The position numbers were made by a program, and so were the translations under genes. From UBA937 sp031549725 (GTDB lineage Bacteria; Spirochaetota; Spirochaetia; Treponematales; Breznakiellaceae), in the NCBI GenBank assembly GCA_031549725.1, contig JAVBPH010000027.1:1-64000 (forward strand): a stretch of DNA of 64,000 bases, read 5' to 3'. Positions 17,829-26,791 of this stretch are shown here, in pieces. The notes below the pieces were generated by a model, which saw only the letters and a list, made by a program, of their open reading frames with translations, was not told the DNA's origin and searched no databases. Positions within the stretch are counted from its first letter, which is position 1; every line of letters begins with the position of its first letter.

Positions 17829-18230
17829 CTAGTTTTTGGATTCTTCCTGATCTGAATTGTCCTTACTTTCGGCCTTATCTTCTTTTTCAGTCTTTTTTTC
17901 TTCCGCCTTTGCATTTACCGTTGCAATAGCGCTCTTAAGAAATTTTATCTTTGCGTTTTCATCGACCTTTACCACCACGGTATTATCATCCACACTCTGG
18001 ATTACACCATGGATACCGCCGATGGTGACAATTTTATCACCCTTTTTCATGTTGTTGAGCATGTTCTGGGTTTCTTTCTGTTTCTTATTCTGGGGTCTAA
18101 TAATAAGAAAATAAAAAACCAGGATAACCGCTGCCAAAGGGACAATCATCGAAATTAAGCTTGAGGTTCCGCCGGCACCAGCTTCACCCTGGGGGGCTGC
18201 CATGAGCAGAGATAAGAAGAATGCGTTCAT
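17829..18230 (-). CDS. yajC: Preprotein translocase subunit YajC
   Basis: Small single-span membrane protein that associates with SecDF. About 133 aa, with one hydrophobic segment followed by IIRPQNKKQKETQNMLNNMK and the GDKIVTIGGIHGVIQSVDD barrel motif. A charged, lysine- and glutamate-rich tail (KTEKEDKAESKDNSDQEESKN) is longer than usual. Start at 18230 with GGAAG upstream; the longer frame runs through repeat DNA. First gene of yajC-secD-secF. Confidence 0.93.
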   Translation of the reverse strand: MNAFFLSLLMAAPQGEAGAGGTSSLISMIVPLAAVILVFYFLIIRPQNKKQKETQNMLNNMKKGDKIVTIGGIHGVIQSVDDNTVVVKVDENAKIKFLKSAIATVNAKAEEKKTEKEDKAESKDNSDQEESKN

Positions 18231-18254
18231 ATATACTTCCTTAAAAAATAAATA

Positions 18255-18292
18255 GAGAACTTCTAAAAACTTCAGTTTTTTGGAAGTTTTCC
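18255..18292. repeat. Family D palindrome upstream of yajC
   Basis: GAACTTCTAAAAACTTCAG pairs with TTTTTTGGAAGTTTTC. Same design as 19168-19209 and 61962-61997. Confidence 0.6.
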
Positions 18293-18329
18293 TTTGATGT
18301 ACCATGGAGAAACTTTTTTATTTCATTAT

Positions 18330-18398
18330 TAAGGATAAAGAAATAAAAATTTCTCCGGGGGCATCTCTAAAAATGTAACCGAGTTTTTAGAGGTGCCC
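18330..18398 (+). repeat. Family D long form (shared with 41359-41424)
   Basis: AAGGATAAAGAAATAAAAAT followed by TTCTCC, GGGGC and a palindrome (CTCTAAAAA/GAGTTTTTAGAG). The same approximately 70-bp unit recurs at 41359-41424, with family A sequence beside it in both places. Non-coding. Confidence 0.65.
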
Positions 18399-18411
18399 AA
18401 AAGACATTTGG

Positions 18412-18525
18412 GATGCCTCAAACCGGTTTTGTTAAAAACACCCCTCTGAAAACCCGTCTAAAAGTCCGTTTTTTCATTTATGTCAAGGTTGCTATCTCAA
18501 GACCAAATAATTTGAAATAGCCTTG
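18412..18525 (+). repeat. Degenerate family A element
   Basis: Recognisable but decayed: GCCTCAAACCGGTTTTG at the left, a middle AAAACCCGTCTAAAAGTCCG block, then CAAGGTTGCTATCTCAAG and a TTTGAAATAGCC end. No clear target duplication. With the D unit it fills most of 18306-18730, which holds no gene. Confidence 0.5.
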
Positions 18526-18730
18526 TTTGGTAAATTACCATAGGGGCCGTCCTCGGTCAAGGGTTTAGGGAGAATTGTTTGTCCAGAACTTCAGCCCCGG
18601 ACAGAAATAGTTACAAAATGGTTTTTCCACATTGATAATTGGAATGGTTCAAAAATGGGACAAAAAATTCCCGCACATACCTGCCAAGGACCGGAAGGAG
18701 TTTCTTCCCCGGTCCCTGGAAATTTTTCTT

Positions 18731-19021
18731 TTAAAGAACGATGGTCCTTTTTACTTCATCCAGCGGGAAAACACCAAAAAGCCTGTCCAGCGGGGATTCC
18801 CGGGTAAGATGGGTACCGGCCAGCTTATTATAGACGCCGATCATTTCTTCTATTTCTTTAGGGTCCTTAGAATACAGGGCGGATGAATAGGCCGCCCGGA
18901 AAAGCCCTTTTTCTGCTAATTCCTTAGTAGATAGGGATTTGTATTTTCTTTTTGCCTGGCCGTCAATGACCGCTGCAGGTCCGTCAAATCCAATGGTGAA
19001 AACAAAATCTTCCCTGGTCAT
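18731..19021 (-). CDS. Hypothetical small protein
   Basis: About 96 aa, start chosen at 19021 because AGAGG sits seven bases upstream. The protein is soluble and charged, with the patterns DFVFTIGFDGPAAVIDG and AAYSSALYSKDPKEIEEM. I do not recognise a family. The C-terminal part (about residues 35-75) looks helical. It lies upstream of nothing obviously linked; the redox genes further on are separated by about 200 bp and a palindrome. Confidence 0.6.
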   Translation of the reverse strand: MTREDFVFTIGFDGPAAVIDGQAKRKYKSLSTKELAEKGLFRAAYSSALYSKDPKEIEEMIGVYNKLAGTHLTRESPLDRLFGVFPLDEVKRTIVL

Positions 19022-19167
19022 GGGATTACCTCTTATCTGAAGGATATACCAATTCCCCATTATTGGCTACCAAAGGGAAATTATTTTTTTGTTGTTACAG
19101 GAAGAACCCGAAACGTTGGTTTAGGGGCCTTCCTGTAGCAACAAAGCTCCGGATTACAGAGCATTGT

Positions 19168-19209
19168 TACGGGAACTTCTAAAAACTGAAGTTTTTAGAA
19201 GTTCCCGTA
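19168..19209. repeat. Family D perfect 42-bp palindrome
   Basis: TACGGGAACTTCTAAAAACT is followed by its exact reverse complement apart from the centre. It lies downstream of rubredoxin, and could act as a bidirectional terminator, but has no T-run beyond the stem. Confidence 0.7.
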
Positions 19210-19215
19210 TTTCAC

Positions 19216-19377
19216 TTAATCCATAGGTGAGAATGAATCCTTCCCGGCACCGCACATGGGGCAAACCCAATCCGCGGGAAGTTTCTCAAAGGTTGTCCCC
19301 GCGGGATACCCGTTGTCCGGGTCGCCCTCTGCAGGATCGTATACATATCCGCAAACGTCGCACACATATTTATTCAT
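19216..19377 (-). CDS. Rubredoxin
   Basis: Small electron carrier of 53 aa with one iron held by four cysteines: YVCDVCGYVYDP and WVCPMCGAGKD. Start at 19377 follows a GGAG-type site (GAAAGGAG); the upstream extension is not rubredoxin-like. Third gene of rubrerythrin, desulfoferrodoxin, rubredoxin, so it probably feeds electrons to the superoxide reductase and rubrerythrin. Confidence 0.95.
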   Translation of the reverse strand: MNKYVCDVCGYVYDPAEGDPDNGYPAGTTFEKLPADWVCPMCGAGKDSFSPMD

Positions 19378-19440
19378 TATGATACTCCTTTCTATCGGGA
19401 AGCCCCGGGATTCTGTTTTTACGGGTTTTCCCTGAAACAA

Positions 19441-19815
19441 TTATGCCTTCCACAAACCGTGGATGTTGCAGTATTCTCTAGCGGTCACCCTGGACGCTGA
19501 AATCTGGAAAACCGCCTCGGGTTTGTCCCCGGGTTTGAGGAATTTCCGGTAGGCGATACCATCCGCAATCAGTTCAATCCATTCAATATAATGGGCCGGT
19601 TCCATAGGATGAGCCACAGAACCAATCATAACCTTGTAGCCGTCCGCAGTTTTTTCAATAACAGGAACATGCTTTTCCTTGGCGGCATCCACCGTGTTTT
19701 CGGTGATCAGGTTCATCGGTTTTCCGCAGCAAACCAGTTCGCCGTCTCCCTCATGCAGAACCTCTACGATATTACCGCATTCCGCACATTTGTAGATTTC
19801 CAGTTGTTTTGCCAT
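19441..19815 (-). CDS. dfx: Desulfoferrodoxin (superoxide reductase)
   Basis: Reduces superoxide to hydrogen peroxide without making oxygen. 124 aa with an N-terminal desulforedoxin domain (KCAECGNIVEV and LVCCGKPM, four cysteines) and a C-terminal centre II domain whose iron ligands include EKHVPVIE, GSVAHPMEPAHYIEW and the CNIHGLWK end. Both iron sites are complete, so this is a two-iron type. It sits between rubrerythrin and rubredoxin. Confidence 0.96.
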   Translation of the reverse strand: MAKQLEIYKCAECGNIVEVLHEGDGELVCCGKPMNLITENTVDAAKEKHVPVIEKTADGYKVMIGSVAHPMEPAHYIEWIELIADGIAYRKFLKPGDKPEAVFQISASRVTAREYCNIHGLWKA

Positions 19816-19844
19816 AATAACTCCCTTGTTTTTTATAATAAATA

Positions 19845-19880
19845 GTATCCCACCGGCATCTTATGGTTCCGGCGGGATAC
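19845..19880. repeat. Intergenic hairpin between rubrerythrin and dfx
   Basis: GTATCCCACCGG and CCGGCGGGATAC form a 12-bp stem with one mismatch. No T-run follows on the minus strand, so it may be a stability or processing element within the operon. Confidence 0.55.
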
Positions 19881-19902
19881 CTTTGAAACCAACAGGTAGA
19901 TT

Positions 19903-20478
19903 TTACCAGTTCTCTCCAAGAACCTCGAAATATTCCTGGGGATGGGCACAGGCGGGGCAAGCCTTCGGAGCTTCCGCGGCTTCGATAATAAAACCACAGT
20001 TCAGGCAGCGCCATACCACGGGTTTATCCTTTTTAAACACCTTTTTTCCGTCCACATTGTTCTTCAGTTTTTCATAACGCCGGGCATGTTGTTTTTCAGC
20101 AACCGCAATGCTTTCAAAAACCATGGCTATTGCTTCGAAACCTTCTTCCCTGGCGGTTTTGGCAAACCCGGGATACATTTCAGTCCATTCATAGGTTTCC
20201 CCGTCCAGGGATTCCTTAAGGTTTTCGCTGGTGGTCGCAATAACCCCGGCGGGATAACCAGCCTGAATAGTCACTTCCCCGCCTTCAAGGAATTTAAAAA
20301 GCCGTTTTGCGTGTTCCTTTTCCTGATCAGCGGTTTCGGTAAAAATCTGGGAAATCTGTACATATCCTTCTTTCTTTGCTGCACTGGCATAATAGGTATA
20401 ACGATTCCTTGCCTGGGATTCACCGGCAAATGCGGTAAGCAGATTTTTTTCAGTCTGGGTTCCTTTTACACTTTTCAT
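19903..20478 (-). CDS. rbr: Rubrerythrin
   Basis: NADH- or rubredoxin-linked peroxidase of anaerobes, 191 aa. The N-terminal diiron four-helix domain carries the ligands in AGESQARNRY, TADQEKEHA, and the second set EKQHARRYE. The C-terminal rubredoxin-like domain reads VWRCLNCGFIIEAAEAPKAC and continues with a second CXXC (CPAC). I start it at 20478 (MKSVKGTQTEKN), the usual rubrerythrin N-terminus. It heads the oxidative defence run. Confidence 0.96.
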   Translation of the reverse strand: MKSVKGTQTEKNLLTAFAGESQARNRYTYYASAAKKEGYVQISQIFTETADQEKEHAKRLFKFLEGGEVTIQAGYPAGVIATTSENLKESLDGETYEWTEMYPGFAKTAREEGFEAIAMVFESIAVAEKQHARRYEKLKNNVDGKKVFKKDKPVVWRCLNCGFIIEAAEAPKACPACAHPQEYFEVLGENW

Positions 20479-20733
20479 AACAGAATGCCTCCTAACAACG
20501 ATATTGTTACACGTGAGCAGACCGTCTTGTATTAAAGACAATCCCTCCAGGTCTTTGATTCATGGAGAAATACAAATCCTGATATATATATAATTATGTT
20601 TTTACCCGGTAATTTCAAGCAAAATCGATAATAAACACGGCAATCATACAAAGACTTCCTGTTATGGGAAGTAATCTACGGTTTATAACTAATCCTATTT
20701 TTTGGAGTGGATTTACTGGTTTTCTGTCCGGCT

Positions 20734-22488
20734 TTAATAGGACCCGCCCAGGGAAGATGCATATTCCACCTGGTACCGTTTAAGCTGGGGATTGTCCGGG
20801 GCAATAGCCAGAGCCTGTTTGAGGTAGTACACTGCCCGGCGTTCATCTTTTTTCCTATGATAAATATCAAACATTGCTATTAACGCTTCCAGATTGCGGG
20901 GATCCTCAAACAGACTGGACCTAAGGTCATTTAATATCGCTTCCTCCCCGGATTTGAGCCGGCTCCGGAGGTAATAATAACGGCTTTTCAGGGTACCCCC
21001 GGACAAGGAAGAAAGCTTGGATTCTATAATTCTGCTGGCATCCGCGGTCCGGCCCGTGTCAATTAAGGCTGAAACATAAGCGACGGTGGCATCCTCGTTG
21101 TTCGGTTCCTTTTCATACAATTCCCGGGCAAAGGCCAGGGCCGATGCATTGTTGCCCAGGCCATGCTGAACCGTATAGGCGTGGAGCAAATCCTGGGAGG
21201 ATCTTCTTTCCTGGAGCAGCGGATCCAGGTATCCCTGGGCTTCCCGCCAGGCTTCCCGCCGGATAGCATCCTGGACTGCCAAATCCCTGACCTGGATGGA
21301 AGGTTTGCCCTGGGTTAAATACCGCTGCAGCATATCCCTGCCTTCTTTCTGCTGTTCCGGCCGGGTGGATTCCATCAGCAGTCCCGCGGCATATACCGAA
21401 ATTTCTTCGTCATCCGGGTTGGTTCTCAGGATTGACCGGAGGTAATTAAGCGCCGCATCCCGGTTTTTATATCCCTCCGCCTGAACCCGGGCCCTGAGGA
21501 ACAAATACAGCCGGTTGGTACTGTCAATTGAAGCGTACAGGTCCAGCGGAGCCTGGGCCTGAAGATACTGTCCCTGTTCCACCAGGATATGGGCCCGCAT
21601 CAGCAAAAACTGGCCGTCCCGGGGATTCTGCTGCAGGATTTCCGCCACCGCCGATTCCGCCCTGGACCAGTCACGATTATTGTAGTATGCAATAGCCAGC
21701 TGGCGTTTAATGGAGACATTATCGGGATATTGGATGATCAAATCGGATATCAATTTAATGGCTTCCTGGATATCTCCCGAAGCGGACTTAATCCTGGCCA
21801 ACCCCAAAACAGCGGGGTACATGTCCTTTGACAGATCATAAGCTTTGGTATACTCCAGGGATGCATTATTCAGATCCCCGGTTCTTTCGTACACTATGCC
21901 TAAAAAATACGGGGCAAGCACCGAATTTGGGTTTAATGTGATAGCCTTTTTTAAATCCGGCACCGCCTCCAGAAGCCTTTCCCGGCGGGTTTCATTAAGT
22001 TCCGTTAAAAAAGGAAGAACATATTCGAGATAATCCACCGATGACGCCGGGGGAGCCACATAGAATCCCCTTTGGGACTCCCGCATAATCCGGGTGTAAC
22101 TGTGGGTTTGGGGCGGGTCAGCCATGGGCAGGGTCGTTTTTACATCGGGATACAGGCTCTTCATCAGGGTTACCGCTACGGCACTCATGACCCGGCCGTA
22201 ATCGGAGCCGCCCACTTCCCGGATACGGATGGTATCCAGGGCTTTGACCAGGGATGAGGGGGAACCCATTTCAACCAGGGACCGGATTTCATCCGCAACC
22301 CCGCCGCTCTGCGGCCTGGGGTTCTGCTGGGTTTCCTGATTGTTGTTAGGCTGCACCCCTGTCAGGGGTACTTCCTTTATATCGGGCTGTCCCTTACAGG
22401 ATAAAAAAGAACCGGACATGATTATGAGAAAGACACCGCAAATGAATAAAACGGACCGGATCAGTATTTGAGCATCATTCCGGGGGCT
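20734..22488 (-). CDS. TPR-repeat lipoprotein
   Basis: A 585-aa secreted lipoprotein. The N-terminus has a hydrophobic stretch ending in the lipobox SFLSCKG, so it should be lipid-anchored. Repeated 34-residue helical pairs run from about residue 160 to the end, for example SVLAPYFLGIVYERTGDLNN and NLEALIAMFDIYHRKKDERR. These are tetratricopeptide repeats, which mediate protein binding. The GTG start overlaps the stop of the upstream membrane gene (GTGA). No enzymatic domain is visible. Confidence 0.82.
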   Translation of the reverse strand, partial: SPRNDAQILIRSVLFICGVFLIIMSGSFLSCKGQPDIKEVPLTGVQPNNNQETQQNPRPQSGGVADEIRSLVEMGSPSSLVKALDTIRIREVGGSDYGRVMSAVAVTLMKSLYPDVKTTLPMADPPQTHSYTRIMRESQRGFYVAPPASSVDYLEYVLPFLTELNETRRERLLEAVPDLKKAITLNPNSVLAPYFLGIVYERTGDLNNASLEYTKAYDLSKDMYPAVLGLARIKSASGDIQEAIKLISDLIIQYPDNVSIKRQLAIAYYNNRDWSRAESAVAEILQQNPRDGQFLLMRAHILVEQGQYLQAQAPLDLYASIDSTNRLYLFLRARVQAEGYKNRDAALNYLRSILRTNPDDEEISVYAAGLLMESTRPEQQKEGRDMLQRYLTQGKPSIQVRDLAVQDAIRREAWREAQGYLDPLLQERRSSQDLLHAYTVQHGLGNNASALAFARELYEKEPNNEDATVAYVSALIDTGRTADASRIIESKLSSLSGGTLKSRYYYLRSRLKSGEEAILNDLRSSLFEDPRNLEALIAMFDIYHRKKDERRAVYYLKQALAIAPDNPQLKRYQVEYASSLGGSY

Positions 22489-23042
22489 CACTTACGGGTA
22501 TCCTCCGTCTTGTTTCTAGTTCCCAGGGATACTAAAACCAGGACTAACCCCGCTAACACCAGGATCAGGGGCCACCACTTCAAAACAAAATGGGAAAATG
22601 AAAAAGGGACCACATTAAAGGAAAACATTAATAAGATACATCCGAGCACCACAAAGGCTATGGCGGGAACCATATACCAGGGCCTGAAAGATCCATACCG
22701 GTGCCAGCCTGCGGTAATAAGCGAAAGCCCCGCAATTACCGAAACCAGCGGCCACAGTTCGGATAATGAAGCAGGAATAATGTGCAAAGAGGACAGAAAC
22801 AGAAAAAGACCCATCAGAAGAAAAAAAGTGGCTATGAAAAAATAAACGGATCTTTTATTCAGGGTTACCGCTATTACCGCGAAAATTACGCCGATAATTA
22901 CTACAAGAAAAGAAATAAGCACAGAAAGCCGGGACGCACCGGAAATTGTACCAAGAAGAGAGGCTATACCCAGCAGCATGAAAAAGAGACCTATAAAAAA
23001 AGAGATTTTTGCGGCAATTCTTCGCTTTGACCTAATGTGCAT
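22488..23042 (-). CDS. Multi-span membrane protein
   Basis: 184 aa with about six hydrophobic helices, in a pattern of paired helices with the recurring SLLWPLILVLAGLVLV-like ending. It resembles the LiaI/LiaF or DUF5668 type of small membrane proteins, but I cannot fix a family. It is translationally coupled to the TPR lipoprotein that follows. Divergent from the TPR lipoprotein at 23109. Confidence 0.65.
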   Translation of the reverse strand: MHIRSKRRIAAKISFFIGLFFMLLGIASLLGTISGASRLSVLISFLVVIIGVIFAVIAVTLNKRSVYFFIATFFLLMGLFLFLSSLHIIPASLSELWPLVSVIAGLSLITAGWHRYGSFRPWYMVPAIAFVVLGCILLMFSFNVVPFSFSHFVLKWWPLILVLAGLVLVLVSLGTRNKTEDTRK

Positions 23043-23108
23043 ACAAAATAATTATAACCCTACTATAATTCCCTTGCCAAGGGGAAGAGCCTGTGATAGG
23101 ATGCGGCT

Positions 23109-24188
23109 GTGAATATCGTAACTATTTTAAAAAAGTCAAAGATTCCTTTACTTTTGATTTTTTGTTTCCTTCTTTTTGCAAACTGCCCTGCACCTATCAA
23201 TAATTCAGCAATCATCGATAATTACTATATTACAGGATCGGATAAACACCAGGAAAATTTAAAAGATTTGTTTAACCTCCTTGAACAGGAACCCGGCGCC
23301 GGGGAACGTCAATTTTCCATAGTCCGGGAAATTGCAAATGAATATTTCCGCCTTCAGGAATACGGTAAATTAATCAATTTTTTAACCGCCTGGGTGGATC
23401 AGCACCCGAATGATATTTACAATGCCTATTATCTGCTTATGACCGGGTATGCCTATATTCAGCAGGATGCAGCCCCGGTGGCGGCGCTCTACTTCGATTT
23501 AATTATAAAAAATTATCCCGATTTAACCATCCGGGATGAATCGATCCACCTTATGTGTCTTAACCAGTTGATTGAGCTGGTGGACCGGCCGGATCAGCTG
23601 GTCTGGTATTATAAGGAGCTGATTTCCCGGTTCCCCGAAAAAATTGATCTGGGGATTGCCTATTTTATGCTGGGCCAGACCTATGAACGGACCGGTGACT
23701 GGGACGGAGCCATCCAATCCTATACCCAGTTTCTGCCCTACTATAATGCTATGATTCCCGGGTTTCCCGATGCCCAGAACCATGCAAAACAGCTGGTGGA
23801 CTTCAACAAATCTTCAAAGAACTGGACCTTTGACAGCCTGAACTCCCTGGTTTCTGCGGTAAAAACCGCCCTGGATTCGGGAAGCAGTTCCAGGCTGGAC
23901 AGCTACAGGGCATCGGTAAACTTTTTTGCCCGTTCCTGGGAACAGGAAGATACGGAAAATTCCGGCATGGTGGAATTCAACCTTTCCGACTTTATGCGGG
24001 GAAACAGGATCAGGTACGCGGGGGAACTGGATATCAGCTCCAATGCCAATGAGGCATACCTGCGGACCTGGGGCTGGGACCGGATTTCCATATGGTATCT
24101 TTATTTCCGTAAAATATATTTTCCCGCGGATCCCGAAATTCATGCCCGGTGGGAATGGGTGGGTATTTATTATGGAGAAAAGTTTTAA
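23109..24188 (+). CDS. TPR-containing lipoprotein
   Basis: 359 aa, GTG start. The signal sequence ends in a lipobox (LLFANCPAP), so it should be membrane-anchored. Tetratricopeptide-like pairs follow, with LGIAYFMLGQTYERTGDWDG being the clearest. The C-terminal third (about 240-359) is rich in aromatic residues and lacks a recognised domain. The stop shares a base with the start of the transglycosylase gene, so the two are probably made together in the periplasm or envelope. Confidence 0.8.
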   Translation: MNIVTILKKSKIPLLLIFCFLLFANCPAPINNSAIIDNYYITGSDKHQENLKDLFNLLEQEPGAGERQFSIVREIANEYFRLQEYGKLINFLTAWVDQHPNDIYNAYYLLMTGYAYIQQDAAPVAALYFDLIIKNYPDLTIRDESIHLMCLNQLIELVDRPDQLVWYYKELISRFPEKIDLGIAYFMLGQTYERTGDWDGAIQSYTQFLPYYNAMIPGFPDAQNHAKQLVDFNKSSKNWTFDSLNSLVSAVKTALDSGSSSRLDSYRASVNFFARSWEQEDTENSGMVEFNLSDFMRGNRIRYAGELDISSNANEAYLRTWGWDRISIWYLYFRKIYFPADPEIHARWEWVGIYYGEKF

Positions 24189-25534
24189 TGTTTTCTGTTG
24201 ATAAAAAAAATCTTGTTATTGCCATCCTGTTTTTGATGATCCTGGGGCAGCCTCTTTTCAGCGAACTGCCTTCGGCCAACTCCCCGGAGCTTCAAACGGA
24301 AGAAGCAGCCCTGCTGCCCGACCGGCCCATCAGGCAGGTCCCATCAAAGCTTCCCGTCCATTTTCAGTGGCACGGCGAAACCGGAATCCCCTTAACCATA
24401 GACGGGTTTGACCAGGATTTAACCCAGCATTATATAAAACAGTTTACCAGCCAGGGCGGACTGGACTGGCTGAAATCAGTCATGACCAGGGGTGAACCTT
24501 ACATTGGGTACATCCGGCAGGAAATTGACCGGATGGGACTTCCCCCGGAACTGGTGTATCTTCCGGTAATTGAGTCGGCCTATCTTTCCACCGCGGTAAG
24601 CAAGTCCGGGGCCGTGGGACTTTGGCAGTTTATGAAAAACAGTATTTCCCCCTTTGATATCCAGGTAACCGACTGGGTGGATGAACGCCGGGATTTCTGG
24701 AAATCCACCAACGGTGCGCTCCGGAAATTGAAGGATAATTACAACTATTTTGGTGATTGGGCCATGGCTCTGGCCGCGTACAATGCGGGCCTGGGCGCGG
24801 TAAGAAGGGCCTCGGAAAGCGCAGGCACCAAGGATTACTGGGAACTCAGTGAAAAAAAAGCCCTCAAAACTGAAACCATCCATTATGTTCCCAAGTTTCT
24901 GGCGGTCTCCCATATCCTTTCAAATGCCGGAAAATACGGTATCGACCTGGGCTGGCCGGATAATCCCCAATGGGAAAGGATTGCCCTGGACAGGAGTGTT
25001 GATCTGGGACTGCTGGCGGAAAAGGCGGGGATTAATCCGGATTATTTGAAACAGGCAAACCGAGAACTCAACTATACCATCACACCCCCGGGTTCAGGTT
25101 ATTACCTGAAGGCAAAAGCTGAGGATACCGGGGCAATCCGGAAAGTGTTGGATGATAAATCCTCCCCCCTGGTGCGGTACTACGTCCATTCCATCCGTTC
25201 CGGGGATACCCTTTCGGCCCTTTCCAGGCATTACGGAGTTTCGGTAGCCCAGATTCAGGAATTGAACCCCGGCATGTTGCCCCAGTACCTGAAAATCGGG
25301 GCAAAGGTGGTTATCCCCGCTCTTAAGGACATCGGTCCCTATACCGGAGTGGTCCGGGCAAAGGATACCACCCTGGTTTTCGAAGGGAATCACCTGGTAA
25401 AAAAAGGCGAAACCCTCTGGTCTATTGCCCTGGCTTATGAGGTGGACCCCGAAACCCTGGCTGAAGCCAATGGAATGAAATTAAATGATACTCTTCGTGA
25501 AGGTCGAAGCCTGAAAACGCCGATAAGAAAATAA
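24188..25534 (+). CDS. Lytic murein transglycosylase with two LysM domains (MltD-like)
   Basis: Cleaves peptidoglycan glycan strands. About 448 aa with a signal peptide, an SLT domain and two LysM domains. The catalytic glutamate lies in LPVIESAYLSTAVSKSGAVG, followed by WQFM and AYNAGLGAV. The LysM domains begin HSIRSGDTLSALSRHYGVS and LVKKGETLWSIALAYEVD near residues 335 and 400. I chose the ATG at 24188 (TAATG overlap with the preceding gene, GGAG upstream). Confidence 0.93.
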   Translation: MFSVDKKNLVIAILFLMILGQPLFSELPSANSPELQTEEAALLPDRPIRQVPSKLPVHFQWHGETGIPLTIDGFDQDLTQHYIKQFTSQGGLDWLKSVMTRGEPYIGYIRQEIDRMGLPPELVYLPVIESAYLSTAVSKSGAVGLWQFMKNSISPFDIQVTDWVDERRDFWKSTNGALRKLKDNYNYFGDWAMALAAYNAGLGAVRRASESAGTKDYWELSEKKALKTETIHYVPKFLAVSHILSNAGKYGIDLGWPDNPQWERIALDRSVDLGLLAEKAGINPDYLKQANRELNYTITPPGSGYYLKAKAEDTGAIRKVLDDKSSPLVRYYVHSIRSGDTLSALSRHYGVSVAQIQELNPGMLPQYLKIGAKVVIPALKDIGPYTGVVRAKDTTLVFEGNHLVKKGETLWSIALAYEVDPETLAEANGMKLNDTLREGRSLKTPIRK

Positions 25535-25598
25535 GGCCGTAAAACCAGCCAAGGTTTACATACCGGGCAGGGGAAATGGCCCAAAGCCTTTTTCCGGA

Positions 25599-25742
25599 AT
25601 CAACAACACGACGCAAGCAGCGGAGTATGTTGATTCTGTAAGGTAAGGATTATATGCGGGTTTCATACACGCAAAATAATTTCTTTGTTGCTTCAAAGAA
25701 TCGCCCTAAAGAGCGGGGCATTAAACCCGCCGGCGAATAAAA
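25599..25742 (+). repeat. Family B repeat, subtype 2
   Basis: Starts ATCAACAACACGACGCAAGC and ends GCCGGCGAATAAA. Contains the core GTTGATTCTGTAAGGTAAGG, an inverted pair GCGGGTTTCATAC/GCATTAAACCCGC and an inner TTTCTTTG/CAAAGAA hairpin. It fills most of the gap 25535-25800. Confidence 0.8.
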
Positions 25743-25800
25743 GAAGCTGGTTCCAGCGGGTACGGACTGGAACAGTTTTGGTTAAGGCGGATTTTGATAC

Positions 25801-26700
25801 ATGAATTTACGAACCGGCCTGGGGTGCATTTTTCTGCTGGCAGGAACATCCCTTTTTGCATTAAACCCAAAAATCGATTTACAAAGCAGCATTGCATGGG
25901 ACCAGCAGCGGGTTGAGGCGGCGGCATCCCTTAACCTGGCTTCAGCGGGGATTACCCTTCCCGCCGGAAGGGCCCAGGCGGAAGAAATGGTAGATACGGA
26001 ATTCCCCCGGCTTATACAAAATTCCCTCTTTTCAATCCTTATTGATTCATCCAATACCATGGAAGACCTGATCAATAAAAATGAATATTCCCTTCATGGG
26101 TTGTCCAATTTGGCCTTGACTGCAAATAAATTTCCCCCCGCCCTTTCTCTGGATATGCAGTCCATTACTTCAAAATATACAATTTATCTTAAGGATATCC
26201 GGTCCAGCCTGGTCAGACACCGGACCATGGCGGACATTCCCAAAACTTTGAATCCCGTTCCCACCAGGGCATATACGGGGATAATCATTTTTGCAAATGC
26301 GGAAATGCCTGTCCATGGAAGGCAGAGCAGGACCTACCCGGTCCCCTGCATGTTTCCGAAAATTTGGGATTCCCAGATGAACTTAATTTTTGAGAGGAAT
26401 ATGGTTAATCCGGAGACAGCCAAAAATCAGGGTATCGTCAAATATGTGGATACCAGGGCTGTATTCAGGCAAACCCCTTCAGGTATGGATGATGAATTAC
26501 TTAAACTTGTCGGGCCCAATCCTTTCCGGATCATAGCCAAGGGAGTTTTTGGATCGAACCCCACGGACCCTATAATCGACAGGGATGACGCGCTGGTTAT
26601 AATTTCCAACGAAGAAAACAGGAAGCTCCTGCAGGAAGGAAAGATTGTTATTGTACTGAACGATAAAACCATCCGGCAGGATTTTTCATCCAGCCAGTAA
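25801..26700 (+). CDS. Conserved exported protein, function unknown
   Basis: 299 aa with a clear signal peptide (hydrophobic segment ending at SLFALNPK). The mature part has no repeat or catalytic motif I recognise. The C-terminal part has a pattern of acidic residues and a final IVIVLNDKTIRQDF. Resembles uncharacterised spirochaete exported proteins in style. It follows a family B repeat and is followed by a D palindrome. Confidence 0.7.
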   Translation: MNLRTGLGCIFLLAGTSLFALNPKIDLQSSIAWDQQRVEAAASLNLASAGITLPAGRAQAEEMVDTEFPRLIQNSLFSILIDSSNTMEDLINKNEYSLHGLSNLALTANKFPPALSLDMQSITSKYTIYLKDIRSSLVRHRTMADIPKTLNPVPTRAYTGIIIFANAEMPVHGRQSRTYPVPCMFPKIWDSQMNLIFERNMVNPETAKNQGIVKYVDTRAVFRQTPSGMDDELLKLVGPNPFRIIAKGVFGSNPTDPIIDRDDALVIISNEENRKLLQEGKIVIVLNDKTIRQDFSSSQ

Positions 26701-26739
26701 TATAACAGGTCTGCAAAAAATTGATGATCTCCGGATTAT

Positions 26740-26775
26740 GGGTATCTCTAAGAACTGAAGTTTTTAAAAGTTCCC
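26740..26775. repeat. Family D-like palindrome
   Basis: GGGTATCTCTAAGAACTGAA and GTTTTTAAAAGTTCCC are related to the perfect palindrome at 19168-19209. It lies between the convergent ends of the exported protein and the solute-binding gene. Confidence 0.55.
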
Positions 26776-26791
26776 TTATGTTATTCCGCTG

